A stretch of DNA of 64,000 nucleotides, from assembly GCF_000002865.3 (NCBI RefSeq), contig NW_001865053.1, positions 759,542 to 823,541 of the forward strand, given 5' to 3'. Source of the DNA: Monosiga brevicollis MX1. Taxonomy: Eukaryota > Opisthokonta > Choanoflagellata > Craspedida > Salpingoecidae. Below are positions 48,349 to 59,557 of this stretch, in pieces. Position numbers and translations under genes: made by a program. Each line of letters begins with the position of its first letter. The stretch's first letter is position 1. The notes below the pieces were generated by a model. That model worked only from the letters and a program-made list of their open reading frames with translations, had not been told where the DNA came from and ran no database searches.

Positions 48349-49870
48349 ATGGCGACGATGGCGGGGTGCAGGCGTTGGTTGGGGTTGAGGCGGGCGTTGG
48401 TTGTGGGGTTGGTTGTGGTGGTCTTGGTCGCTCGCGTGGGGGTTGCGGCCGCCGGTGCAGATGACGACGATGACGTGGTAAGGTGCCGCATGGCGTTGTG
48501 AGCGGCGGTTCTCTTTCGGCTCTGAGGCGCGTCAACCTGCGAGGTGGGGCCATGGCTAAGCGTGTTGGGTTGCATGCGCGTGGTGTATCTGGCAGGATGG
48601 CAATCAGTGCCAAAATGTGACTTTTAAGCACGGCAACGTACGCTGCAAGTGCACCTGCCCCGTCGTGGCCACTACTCTGAACAGCACGGAGGGCCTCAAG
48701 GCCTCGAGCTGCGATGTCAGCCGCAAAAACTACGACGCTGGCGGTTCGTATTTGCGTGTGGTGGTGACTGATGGCCCTCCGAGTCGTGAGGGCATGCTGC
48801 CGTGGACAACTCGAGATTGAGTTGAAGCCAGCGCGGGGTGCTCATGCTCCACTGGCGGGACTTGCTTTTGGTCGCCAGACAAAACCGTGTGTGGAAAAGA
48901 AACCTGTGTAAGCTGCATCAATGACCGTGTGACCAAGACGGAGCGTGAGTGCTCCTACACCATCGTCGTTTCAGACGAGTCGCAGTGGTATGTGCATGGC
49001 CATCGCCCGGTATTTGGTGGCCTCGACCGTCTCCCTGGACCAAAGACATGCCGTACATGGGGCCCGTGACATGAATGTACGCTGTGCTTCACTGCTTGCC
49101 TTCCACACATAGCTCTTGCCAGAACGTCATGCCGAGCAATCAAGGCCCCAACGTGACGGATGCCACGGTAGGTGTCTCTTCAGCTGCCCAGAACCGCGGG
49201 TTGAGGTCACAGTATTGGCTCTGCCCACTTGAAGACATTTGTGCATGCAGTCCCATCCTTTGTTTGTTTGTTCATATGTGTTGGCATGTGTGTGTCTCTC
49301 TTGGATCATCTCTAATAGGCTTCCATGTGTGATCTATGCACGTGTACGTACGAGGCCCGCAACACACACCTTATCAAGGGCACGGTCATCTCCTTCATGG
49401 TCGTGGCCAGTCTTTTGGTGTTGGTGGCTTGTATCAATGCCTTGCCACGTCGTCGTCAGGTGTGTCTTTGTTTTTGCTCGGGCCCCTTCTTGTCTGCCCA
49501 AGCGTTCTTCCTCGTCTCGAGGCGAGCTTGAGAAAACGGCTCTTTGCTGATTTTCCATTCCGCCTTTCCCATGGTGTTTCCCGTGTTTCAATAGTTCTTC
49601 TCAGTCACGGCCGACGAGGCCCGCCCCTTTTCAGTGTCGGGGAGCGAGAGCAGTACCTCTGCCTCTCGCCGTGCAGCCTCGGGTCTTGAGGAGGAGGCCG
49701 ACAATGACTCGGACGAGTCGCAAGACGAGGCCCCGTTGTTGCCCAGTGAAGGGCGAACCGCCAGCACGAGTGCGACCGCCGTGTCTTCAACTGCATCGCA
49801 TTTCAGCATGAAACAACGCATCAAAGGACTCTTGCAACGCAATGCCTTTCGATCAGAGATTGGCTTTTAG
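48349..49870 (+). CDS. TMEM9: TMEM9-like membrane protein
   Basis: Type I endolysosomal membrane protein family that regulates CLC-type transporters and v-ATPase in animals. Signal peptide: ALVVGLVVVVLVARVGVAAA from ATG 48349, GTAAGG donor at 48478. The exon from about 48596 has GNVRCKCTCPVV, matching the VRCKCICP motif. Later exons read CQNVMPSNQGPNVTDA, then CDLCTCTYEARNTHLIKGTV and ISFMVVASLLVLVACINALP (transmembrane), matching CLLCECRYEERSTTTIK plus the membrane helix of TMEM9. The last exon (about 49605-49870) is acidic with DEAPLLP, a dileucine-type sorting motif, and ends RNAFRSEIGF. A Cys-rich stretch at 48838-48945 (VCGKETCVSC) may be a further exon that TMEM9 of animals lacks. Confidence 0.72.
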
Positions 49871-50090
49871 ACGTTCACACCCTCTCCGCCCCGAACCAAG
49901 GTCAACGACATTTCCTCTTGACCAGTTCGACCCTAGTTTAAGTAGCCCTTTTTGCTTGTGTAAACGATTTTTCCTTCTTGTTTCCAGATGCCCCTGGTCT
50001 TGATGCCTCGCCTTTCCAAACCGGCCCCTTTTCTTTCATTGGGCCTATTCTTCAAGATTTGGTGGGTCTCTTTCGATTCAATCCACATCG

Positions 50091-51419
50091 AGATGTTGTT
50101 CATGTATTGCCGTCGACGAGACTGCCCCGAGACAGATGATGCAGTCCAGAACGTTGAGCAGACGCACACTCTGGCCATCATCGCCAAGCGGGTATGTTGA
50201 CACATGGGGATTCATATCATGTCCATCCACCCTGAGGCACACAGACAGACAGATAGATAGACAGACAGATAGACAGAGACACAGACAGAAAGACAGACAC
50301 AGACAGACACACAGAGACACATACAGACACAGACAGACACACAGACACACAGACACACAGAGACACAAAGACAAATGTCAGCAATTCTAAATTTCTTGGC
50401 TGTTGTTGGGATGGCTGGGCCTCTTATTGGGCAGCCGCTCGATGCGCATCCCCGGGTATGTATGGTGGCGTTGAGGCTGCCATGTCGATCTGGAAGGGGG
50501 GTGGGCTGTATGCGGGTAGCAGGATAGCAGATGCTCTGTGTGTATGTGTGAGTGTGTGTGTTTGGGGGAAGGGACAAGGGCGTGTGGGAGGTTCTGGCTC
50601 ATGTTTGGGCTTGCATGCTAGCGGGATGAGCTGTGCCGGTACGCCAGAGAGGACCCGCGTCTCGCCACGGCTACCCTGCTCACCTACGTCGACTTGTCCG
50701 AAGGTCAGTGCCAACAATGCTAGCCACAGGGGTGAATACGTTTCTCTTCCCGCTTTTGTACAGAAGCCAATGCTTGTTCACAATGCTCTGCACGTAGCCA
50801 AAAATTGGCGCAGCCTTGATATCCGTCACCATGAACGCTTGCGGCTGGTCTACCTGGTTGGGCGAATGGGTTTGAAGGTGTGCCCGTCTCAAACGACGTG
50901 CTCGTGTGCGCGCGCGTGTATGTGTGCCTGTGCAGTGCTCCCAGTTTGACGTTTCCCGCACATTGGACTTTGTAGAAACCGTTGGAAGTTATAATTCCAG
51001 CTCTGGCTGATCGGGATCTCCAGTTACAAACGTACGCAGTGGTGTCACGAGCACACTGTCACCAAAGGCCGGGTGGAGACACCAGGGTTTACAATATGCC
51101 AGACAAACTCATTTGACTTTGCAACGCAGCATGCACCAGTACTATACCGAAATCACCGACCCTAACAGCGAGCTCAATACGCCCATTCAGAGGTGCGCAG
51201 GTCGTTTGTATGCCCCCCCCACCCCTCCTCCCCACGGCCACCGCCACGCCAGCAAAGGTTGCCGGAAAATTTCACTCCCATTTGGTCCTTGCCTTTGATT
51301 TCAGCTTTGTGCTGGGTATCATGGCCGACGACTCGACTGTGGTCTACTATCGCTTCTCCCAAGGCCTACAGGCCCCGCCTGAGAGCTTGATTATGCAAGC
51401 CACAGCCGACGACGACTAG
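50091..51419 (+). CDS. TSEN15: tRNA-splicing endonuclease subunit Sen15
   Basis: Structural subunit of the Sen2/Sen34/Sen54/Sen15 endonuclease. Exons with good fit: DAHPR (ends 50458); RDELCRYAREDPRLATATLL then TYVDLSE (about 50620-50701); AKNWRSLDIRHHERLRLVYL (from about 50797) with VGRMGLK; KPLEVIIPALADRDLQLQT (50978-51030); MHQYYTEITDPNSELNTPIQ (51130-51191); and SFVLGIMADDSTVVYYRFSQ to the stop at 51419. This matches human TSEN15 HPKYLEMM, VAFLVYLDLMESKSWHEV, LQLICLVG and SFTLAIVESDSTIVYYKL in order. All joins keep phase. The N-terminus is unsure: ATG 50091 (MLFMYCRRRDCPETDD) spliced across a CAGA-repeat intron is my choice; ATG 50375 is the other. Confidence 0.82.
50239..50366. repeat. 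CAGA/CACAGA microsatellite in TSEN15 intron
   Basis: Degenerate (CAGA)n and (ACACAG)n for about 130 bp. Confidence 0.9.
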
Positions 51420-51788
51420 ACACGTTGCCGGAAGCAGCAATCATGCCTGTTGTTTCATCATCGTTGTTACCGAGCGCAAGCAACCTTTGTTCCGAGAAAT
51501 CGGCCTTGATAGGCACAGCGTGCCCCCTTCTTCGACCTGAGGCTCATCGCCAACCTGCCAATACGACACGTTTTCCTTAAACCCTCGAGCATGTCTTTAT
51601 TACCCGCCTGCTCATTTGTCCTTCGTGCCTGAACAGAATCGATTTTTTTTTTCCTCAAATGCAGCCCGCGGTACATGCTTTTGTAGAACTTCAATTTAAC
51701 TGCACGGCTTCCTTTGAATGCTTGTAATGGATGCAACAAGCACAAATGCTGAGGTTTGAGCATTCGGTTATGCAGCACACGTCTGCGC
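51420..51788. other. convergent spacer between TSEN15 and PRPF4
   Basis: About 370 bp of 3' flanks with a T run (51644-51653). No gene seen. Confidence 0.65.
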
Positions 51789-54551
51789 TTACTCTGCGCC
51801 CCAAAGCTTGAAGGAGCGATCATACGACGATGTGGCAATCAAGCTTGCATCTGCAAAGAAAAATACAGTAGACATCCATCATTAAAGACATTCATGAGCT
51901 TCTGATCTGCCGAAACAAAAATGTGATGGGTCCCGCTTTGTGCAAACAGCACCCAGTCACAGACCCTTATCGTGATGACAGGGGGGCATGGATATCGTAT
52001 TTTTGATAGCTTACCGGGGCTAACATCAATGGACATGATGCGGCTCTCATGGCCCTTGAGTGTGCGCACGGGAGTGCACTCTGGAGCTTGCCAGACCTTG
52101 GCCGTCTTATCGTACGAGGAAGTTACAAAGAAATTGCCGCTTGCTATAAAAATGCAGACACACACGAGGCCCAGCGATGTGAGCCCAAGGTACAAGTGGA
52201 GGTCAGAGATCAGGCGAGGCAAGATCGGCTCAGACACACTTACGGTGATAACGCAGCTGTGAAATGAGGTTGGTGTGGGCGGGCATTGTGTATACACAGG
52301 TGGACTTGCGCAGATCCCAAATACGCACCTAGAAAGAGCGCACCGCATGTTTAAAAGGCAGAGTTGAGCGTGACAACTGGCAAATGTGCATAGCACAGCG
52401 TAGCGTTGCAGGTCATCCAGCCGGAAGCGGGGACATGCAAGGACGTGGGCTGAACATGCGCTCCTTACCGTGTGATCGTCACTGGCAGTGGCAACATGAA
52501 AGCCATTGGGGCTAAAATCAATGCTCAGGACCTGCTGGCGATGACCCGTCAGCACCAAGATGTTCTTGCCCGTGCGCAGATCCCAAATTCGGCCGTAGCA
52601 GTCCAAACTGGTCGTGCCAGCCAGCTACAGGCAACGAGGTCGTGCGACATGAGCAGAAGAAAGACAGTACAGTACCACACAAAGCTCAATAAACGGGAGA
52701 CAAGAGGCGTGCGGCACCAGCAGCCAAACGCCAGAAGTCAATATGTACGTACCGAGCCATCTGGGTGGAAGGCAATGTCGTATACTGGCATGGAATGCCC
52801 CTCTTGATGCAGCACTTCAACGTTTTGTTCAAGGTCGAAAAGGCGCCATGATTCGTCAAAGCAGGTTGTGCCAAGAAAGCGACCACTGGGGTGAAAACGG
52901 GCGCGCGCCACGCGCATATCATGGCCATCCAGTGTTTGCAGAGGCGTGTCCTTCTCCATGGACCAGAGGTGTACGGCACCATTCATGTCACAGGAGGCCA
53001 GGTTGATGGCACCCGGTTGTTGATCCAGCCCCGAGCGAGGGTGCCACTCGACGGCACTCACGCGCTCTTCGTGACCTTTGAGTGTTTTTTGAAGCTGAGC
53101 GAAACGCCAAGTACATGAGTTCCAGGGCACTTCAAGGATGCGGGGATACACATGCGTTGCCAAGGTCAAGCTGTGATTCAGATGCACAGGATCACTTTTG
53201 GCCTGTGACCAACCTTGCAGTCCGGCACCGACCAAAGCTTGACAAGGCCACTCCAGGAAGAAATGGCCAACGACTTGCCATCAGGGCTAAATCGGCAATG
53301 TGATAGGGGCCGCGTGTCGCCAACCTCACTGGCCTGTGCAATAAACTCTTGCAAGCGAGCGAGCGTACGCTGCTTGGTGGCTACCTCTTCTCGATCCGTC
53401 TTGGCCAAACGAAGACGGGCAGCTTTCAGGCGTTCACTAGCACGGGGCAGGGAATAATCGGCCAAAAAGCGACGCGCCACCTCCAACTCAGCGGGGCCTT
53501 CGTGATACCAAATGTCCTTGTTCTGGTAGTGTCAAAGTCAAGGTAGGAAAGAGAAGGTGAGCAGTCAATGTGTGGCAAGGGCTTACGCCATGGGTGGAGC
53601 CTGGTGCTGAAGGAGATACAGGACAGCGGGGCAGGGCGATGGCGCGTGAAAACTTACGCCCTGAGGTGTCGCTTCCGTTTCAGCTTGCTTCTCTGTTTCG
53701 GTTGCGGGGCCACGCTCGAGAATGAGGTCGCGTAAACGCTCGCGCCGGTCGCCCGGGTTTTCACCGAAGAGACCTGCGCATGAATCACCAAGCAGATCAG
53801 ACTGAGGTTCATGACCCAAGCAGCAGCGTGGGGGCGCGACGGCATCAAACCGTACAAATAGGTTCGCCAAAGCTACGCAACATCTTCTTCACGTCCATGT
53901 CAGCTGCGGGCACATTGAGGGCGCGTGCCTGGGGTGCAGCATTTGTGATGATTGCGATCAGTGGTGAGTTGATGGGAAAGGAGGGTTGACCGATGGTAAA
54001 GATCGAGTAAAAGGTGATAAAATTCAGGAGGCGGGGAAGGGGAGGCAACGGGGCGAAGGTTTCCAGTGAACAGACCTTGCGCTTTCGCTCCAAGGCCGCT
54101 ACGGCCTCATTCTTTTCTGCGAGCTCGGCTTGCTCTTCATTGGTCAGATCCATCCGTTCATCTGGTCACAGTGGCACATGGGACACCGAAGCGGTGAGTG
54201 TGACAAAGTTTTCCTTTCAAAGGGCGGGGCCCCCACAATCTCTATGCCCACCGGTTGAACTAATGTTGATGTTGCCGGCAGCAATGCCGGCTTGCACGGC
54301 CGCGGAGAGCGCTGCGGGCATGATTCAGTCAGCCAGTGCCCACCGGTGTGAGACCACGCGACGAACAGCGGGAGGGCAGGAAGCAACCGAGTCTTCTTCA
54401 GACTGCTGCTTTTGCAGACGCGGTCAGCACACCCACCTGGTTTGGCTTTGGTGGATGTGGCCACTTCATTCTGAGGGTCCGAGGCAGCTTGGCGGCGTTC
54501 CTGTTCAGTTGCCAGCTGGCGCTGAATGCGCTCAAAGGCCTGTTCAGCCAT
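51789..54551 (-). CDS. PRPF4: U4/U6 snRNP protein PRPF4 (Prp4, 60K)
   Basis: WD40 protein of the U4/U6 and tri-snRNP spliceosome particles. ATG 54551 starts MAEQAFERIQRQLATEQERR. The PRP4-like (SFM) motif is MLRSFGEPI plus FGENPGDRRERLRDLI (about 53880 to 53720). A helical linker follows with LADYSLPRASERLKAARLRL (about 53455), then seven WD repeats: HCRFSPDGKSLAISSWSGLV, LKGHEERVSAVEWHP, DGHDMRVARARFHPSGRFLG, HSMPVYDIAFHPDGS, LTGHRQQVLSIDFSPNGFHV, SGNFFVTSSYDKTAKVW and the last exon. The last exon joins DVSP to DASLIATSSYDRSFKLWGAE, with stop 51789-51791; reading straight on without the splice gives a false stop at 51839. About eight introns. Confidence 0.94.
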
Positions 54552-54812
54552 GCTGACGGACGGCAGTGGTCTGGCGCCTGGTCAATGAATATAGATCACG
54601 TTTACGGAGGTGAAATGGCGGTTGCGGGTCTCCAGTCAGACAATGCCAACAGAACGATGCAGTCGTTTACACCGAGCACCGGTAGAAAGTGACGGAGAGC
54701 TGAGCAAGCAAGGCCCAAGCACCAATCTCCGGTTCCTGCACCGCCAACCTCTCACACACACAAAAGAAAAAAAAAAAAAGAAAAAAAGAAGAAAAAAAAA
54801 AAAACGTGTGAG

Positions 54813-54853
<41 letters not shown>

Positions 54854-55064
54854 GAGTGAGAGAGAATTGAAAAAAAAAAAAAAAAAAAAAAAAAAAGAAA
54901 GAGAGAGAGAGAGGAAAGGAAAGNCCAAGGTGTAGAGAGACGCACTCATCCAGGGGTGATGGCGGCGCAAATGGGATGGAATCAACCATGAGAGCATGGA
55001 TGGATGGTCAAATGAATTTTAAACAAGGCAGAGCGAGAACAAGGAGCCACTCGGCCGCCAATGG
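54552..55064. other. spacer upstream of PRPF4
   Basis: Holds a poly-A-rich and GA-rich block (54766-54920, one N at 54924) and the SMARCB1 3' flank. No gene seen. Confidence 0.7.
54766..54920. repeat. A-run/GA tract block upstream of PRPF4
   Basis: A-rich runs with G breaks, then (GA)n at 54817-54846, then an A run of about 27, then a short GA tract. Confidence 0.88.
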
Positions 55065-57020
55065 CTAGGATTGAAGACTGGGGTAGGTGATGGCTTTGTT
55101 ATTGTCGGAAAGAGTCCCACGCTCGGCTAGATAAACAGCAATTCGCATGGCAGGCTTCCACTCTTGTGGTTCGGGCACTTCGGGGTGGAATGCCTGGTCC
55201 ATTGCCAGCGCGTGCTTGTGGGACTGCTCGGGAATTCGGGCACAATCGAAATGAGCGCAAGGGACAGGAGTCAAGGAATCCAAGATGGATGCAGTGAAAA
55301 CAAATGAAAGAAGCAGGAGGTGACCGAGGCCTTACCCTGCGGCGATGACCATCATCCTCGTCTTTGTTTCGGCCACCGCGGCGGCGGCGGCGACCGTCTC
55401 GGTCCTCCGAAACCTCCTTTTTGTCCAACTCTTCTTGAGTCAACGTTAATATGCTAGGAGACCAGGGCTCGAGATCACCGCTTCTAAAGCAGTTGGAGCA
55501 GTCAAGGCCACCGGCATGCACGATTGGCTTGGGCGCATCGTCGTACACAACGGCCTACAAAGCAGCGACACGTGTAAGCCCATACTTGGCGTTATGCACC
55601 TTGTCGGATTGAGTGGGACCAGGCACCAGCAGAGACATGCTTGGTGTCGAGAAAGGGGTGCGGGGGCGGACCTTTTTGTCTGCCAGCAATTGCTCGTGGA
55701 TGGCATGTGCAAGCAGGGGGCCATAATCGCTGGGGAGGCCCAGTTCAATGATCAAGGACTGAGCAAAGTCTTCTGGAGACCCGGCCCCGTGCTGCCACTC
55801 AAAGCTGTCGCTCAGCAGACTAGAGGCATATTGGACCTTGAGCCAGATTGCGTTGGTATGGGTCACAGGCATGACCGGGCAATGAGATGACGCTGTGGGT
55901 GCAACATCAGCATCCCCCACACGAAACGAGGAACGGATCAAATCTGGACGAGGAACAAGAAAGCACACCTCTACGCGCACGAGGGCGGAGCGGGTGGAGA
56001 CGTCCATCATTTGAGTCTGCCTAAAGGCATCTAGTTGCTGTTGTATTGAGTGGGCAAACGTGCCGGCAAAGCGCGAGGGCAGCTCGGCATCCTGGCAGAG
56101 TAGCTCGGCAAACAAGGCAGGCTAGGGAAACACATGGAAGGTCATGCAAAACCGATCCGAGTCGGGGGTGAGTGAGTGAGCCTGATGCAGCTGCAACACT
56201 GCACATGTCGGCGGCCTTGATGGTTGTAGAGAACCCACCGTGATATGGGGCTCGTTGATGTTCCAGGTAAACTGGTCCCGAAACTTGTAGCCTTCCTTGT
56301 CTAGTGTCAGCTTGATTGGTACCAGTTGTTCCTCCAGCGCATCCGCCTCTGAAGCCAGTCCGTGTGGCTTGCTAATTCAACGCGGGCAAGAGGACGGTGG
56401 TGATGGCACACAAAGCGGACATGGTATGCGGGATTCAGTCAGAAGATGCGAAACCCGAGCCGTTACTGGAGAAAGAAGGCTGACCGGTAATATTGGCGCA
56501 AGGGGTTTGATGACCCTTTGACTGCGCGCTCGGTTCCCGGCGCGCGGGGCGGGATCATGGGGGCATGTGCCGATTGGGTGAGGAGGACAGGGGTGGAGCC
56601 AAGCATGATTTTGCGTGACTTGACGGGGCGAGGTTGCCGAAGCAATGGGGCACCATCATCCTCGGCTCGCAAGACATCCACCTCCTCAGCCAATAGGAGG
56701 GTCACAAGGGGGGCATGGGCCACGTCCCAGTATTGCAGCAGCTGGCGCTCCACTGCAGTGGCTTGGCGACGATACAAAGAGGGATGGAGTTGATAGAATT
56801 GCCACAGCGGGCGACCCATGAAACGGGCCACATCAGTAGCACAATAGTACTCCTGGCCGCCCGGCACTGTATCCACGAGGACAGAGGGGAGCGGAGATTG
56901 AGGGGGAGGCGAGGGTTGATAGCGGTTCCACACAAAGGATGATCCATCTGCGAGACGGCGGAAAAGCAAAGCGCACGCACCAAAGCTGAATCGACGCAGC
57001 TCGATGCCTTCTTCGGCCAT
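55065..57020 (-). CDS. SMARCB1: SWI/SNF subunit SMARCB1 (SNF5/INI1)
   Basis: Core subunit of BAF/PBAF-type chromatin remodelers. ATG 57020. N-terminal winged-helix part: ATDVARFMGRPLWQFYQLHP and SLYRRQATAVERQLLQ, like YLRMFRGSLYKRYPSLWRR of human SMARCB1. RPT1: PIKLTLDKEGYKFRDQFTWN plus INEPHIT (about 56305-56240), then ELLCQDAELPSRFAGTFAHS followed by IQQQLDAF. RPT2: LLSDSFEWQHGAGSPEDFAQ and LIIELGLPSDYGPLLAHAIH followed by EQL (about 55830-55690). The C-terminal region has DLEPWSPSILTLTQEELDKK followed by an Arg-rich block (DGRRRRRGGRNKDEDDGHRR), the counterpart of the basic C-terminal helix that contacts the nucleosome acidic patch. An extra exon ends AERGTLSDNNKAITYPSLQS. The SNF5 repeats are well kept. 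Confidence 0.93.
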
Positions 57021-57460
57021 GGTGAAAGGCGACCTGTCAAGTTCCTACTGGGGCGACACACCAGCTAGCCAAGGTGCCCTTGGCCCGAGTCAAATCAAGT
57101 CGAGCCGACTCTGGCGCTCCTCTCAAAGCGAAGAGGGGGAAAAGAGTCCCGGTGCCAAACCAAAAAAAAATCAAGTTGACGCTGGGTCCACAAAGCCCCT
57201 TCCCCACACACCCACACACACACACACACACACAAGAAAACCCCGTCCACTGCCGCCGAACTGCCAGCTAGCTTTGGGGTGAGAGGGCACTCGGGGAGGA
57301 AACCAGGGGGGAGCGCCGAAAGCCCAAAAGGGAGTGTCGTCTCTTCTTTGCTTTTTACAAAAGTTAACGGTCGCCTTATGGGTAAACGATAGTGTGTCAA
57401 ACACTACACTGACTAGACTGATAATGTGTGATTTTCCTTACACTTATCGGGCACAGACAG

Positions 57461-57463
<3 letters not shown>

Positions 57464-57491
<28 letters not shown>

Positions 57492-57585
57492 ATTAGAATG
57501 AATAAGGAGACACACACACACACACTTTAGAGAGACAGAAAAAAATGAGAGAGAGACACACACAGAGAGCACACACACACACACA
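57464..57585. repeat. GA and CA microsatellites
   Basis: (GA)n, then ACACACAC and AGAGACACACACAG-type units over about 120 bp between SMARCB1 and SETD2. Confidence 0.85.
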
Positions 57586-57725
57586 GTGAGAAGCGAATTA
57601 ATTTTTTTGATTTTGTTGGTGTCGTCGTCGAGTGGCTGGAAGTCGGTTGGACGGTGAGTCGGTGAGTTGGTCGGTGAGACAGACAGACAGACTGGCAAGG
57701 CGGGTGGTTCTGGATGGATACAAGT

Positions 57726-57756
<31 letters not shown>

Positions 57757-57776
57757 AAAATTTTTTTTGGGGACCT

Positions 57777-58015
57777 NNNNNNNNNNNNNNNNNNNNNNNN
57801 NNNNNNNNNNNNNNNNNNNNNNNNNNNNNNNNNNNNNNNNNNNNNNNNNNNNNNNNNNNNNNNNNNNNNNNNNNNNNNNNNNNNNNNNNNNNNNNNNNNN
57901 NNNNNNNNNNNNNNNNNNNNNNNNNNNNNNNNNNNNNNNNNNNNNNNNNNNNNNNNNNNNNNNNNNNNNNNNNNNNNNNNNNNNNNNNNNNNNNNNNNNN
58001 NNNNNNNNNNNNNNN
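57777..58015. other. assembly gap (239 N) flanked by poly-G
   Basis: N run bounded on the left by about 29 G plus TTTTTTTTGGGG and on the right by about 16 G. The homopolymers probably stopped sequencing. The gap ends 103 bp before the SETD2 start codon. Confidence 0.95.
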
Positions 58016-58118
58016 GGGGGGGGGGGGGGGGAGTGCTTGTGTGGGGACTGATGTTGCGGCGATTTGACTTGTCGGTTGGATTGGCAGAAGCTTTCCTTCG
58101 GGTGAGTGTGTTGCTGGC

Positions 58119-59516
58119 ATGGCGGCCGCCGAGATCACCGAGGCCGCTGCGGCGCGCGCCTCAGAGGCTGGCGCGGGGTCGGACGCGGTTCAGGATGAGC
58201 TGCAGCAGCTTCGCGAACAACACAAAAAGGCGGTGCATTACACTGCCAATGATTGGATCGAGTACGAGCAGATCGAAGCCCCCATTTACAAGGCGAAAAT
58301 GCACAAGCTTGAGGAGGACATGGAGTGTGAATGCCAACCAAATGCGGCCGATGAGGACAGCTATTGCGGCTCCAATTGTCTCAATCGTCTTCTCATGGTT
58401 GAGTGCAACGTTGCGCGGTACGCTTGTCCGACCAATGCGTTCCCATGCTTCTCCCGCTCTGGTTGTGTTCAAACCTGTCGAGGCCATGACCCGGTCTCGG
58501 TCTTGACCTGTGCGATAGTTGTCCATGTGGCAACAAGTGCCGAAACCGTCGTCTGCAGAAACAGCAACATGCCAGGGTAGAAATTTTCAAGACGGAAAAG
58601 AAGGGTTGGGGTTTGCGCGCCCTTGAGCCCATTCGAAAGTGCGTTTCAGGCCTCTGCGCTTCGCCTTCCTCTTGCCCCCCCCGGCCCCACCCCCACCTTT
58701 TTTTTTTCCTTTCTCCTCGCTCCTTGTTCTACGGCTTGTGAGCGCTTGACGTCATCCTCATGGCCATGACCATTTGTGCGTGCAGAGGAGATTTCATCTA
58801 CGAGTACTGCGGTGAAGTTTTTGATCAAGCTGTCTTTCGCGAGCGCCAACTTGTGCGTCAAACGTGCCACGGCTTTCTTTGAACAAGAGCCGGGACATTC
58901 TGGGCTCACTCATTGTCTCTTTGATTGCAGGAATACGCACAGGAGGGACGCTTTCATTACTACTTTATGTCCCTCAGTGCAGACACGGTGTGTTCAGATC
59001 ATTCTGTTGTACCTTGATATCCCACCATCCTGCTGTCCTACACCATTGAAGCAGACACAGATCTGCCTCCCCTTGCTTCCGCGGCTCATGCCGTGGTTAC
59101 ACGCACCTGGGCTTGTTCGAATAGGTGATTGATGCGACCCGCAAGGGCGCCGTGTCGCGCTTCATCAACCACAGTTGTGACCCCAATGCCGAAACGCAAA
59201 AGGTTTGCATCATTTGTTCCTTTTTGTGTCCGAGGTTGCACCCGTATTCCTCTTCCCGACGTTCGCCTTTCTCACTTAGTTTTTGTGCATCGTCTAAACG
59301 GCGCACTTGCCTTACGCTAGTGGACCGTCGGTGGGGTTCTGCGAATTGGCTTCTTTTGCATCCGGGATATTGCCGTCAATGAGGAAATCACGTTTGACTA
59401 CCAATATGAGCGCTATGGGTACGCCAGTTTCCCACCGCACAGTGTCGTGCCAACCGCCTGCTTTCAAAGCCTGTGATTATTCTTTAACCTTCCATTGCTC
59501 CCCGTTTGTTTTCATA

Positions 59517-59557
<41 letters not shown>

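Larger units (their letters stand above)
57021..58118. other. divergent SMARCB1/SETD2 spacer with gap
   Basis: Putative bidirectional promoter region. It contains a CA run (57211-57235), a GA tract (57464-57492), CA/GA mix (57510-57585), a G run (57728-57756) and 239 N. Another G run follows the gap. No gene seen. Confidence 0.7.

Noticed and set aside
48838-48945. Cys-rich stretch in TMEM9-like gene as a separate gene
   Set aside because: It is short, in sense orientation and has plausible splice borders, so it is more likely an extra exon or intron sequence of the same gene.
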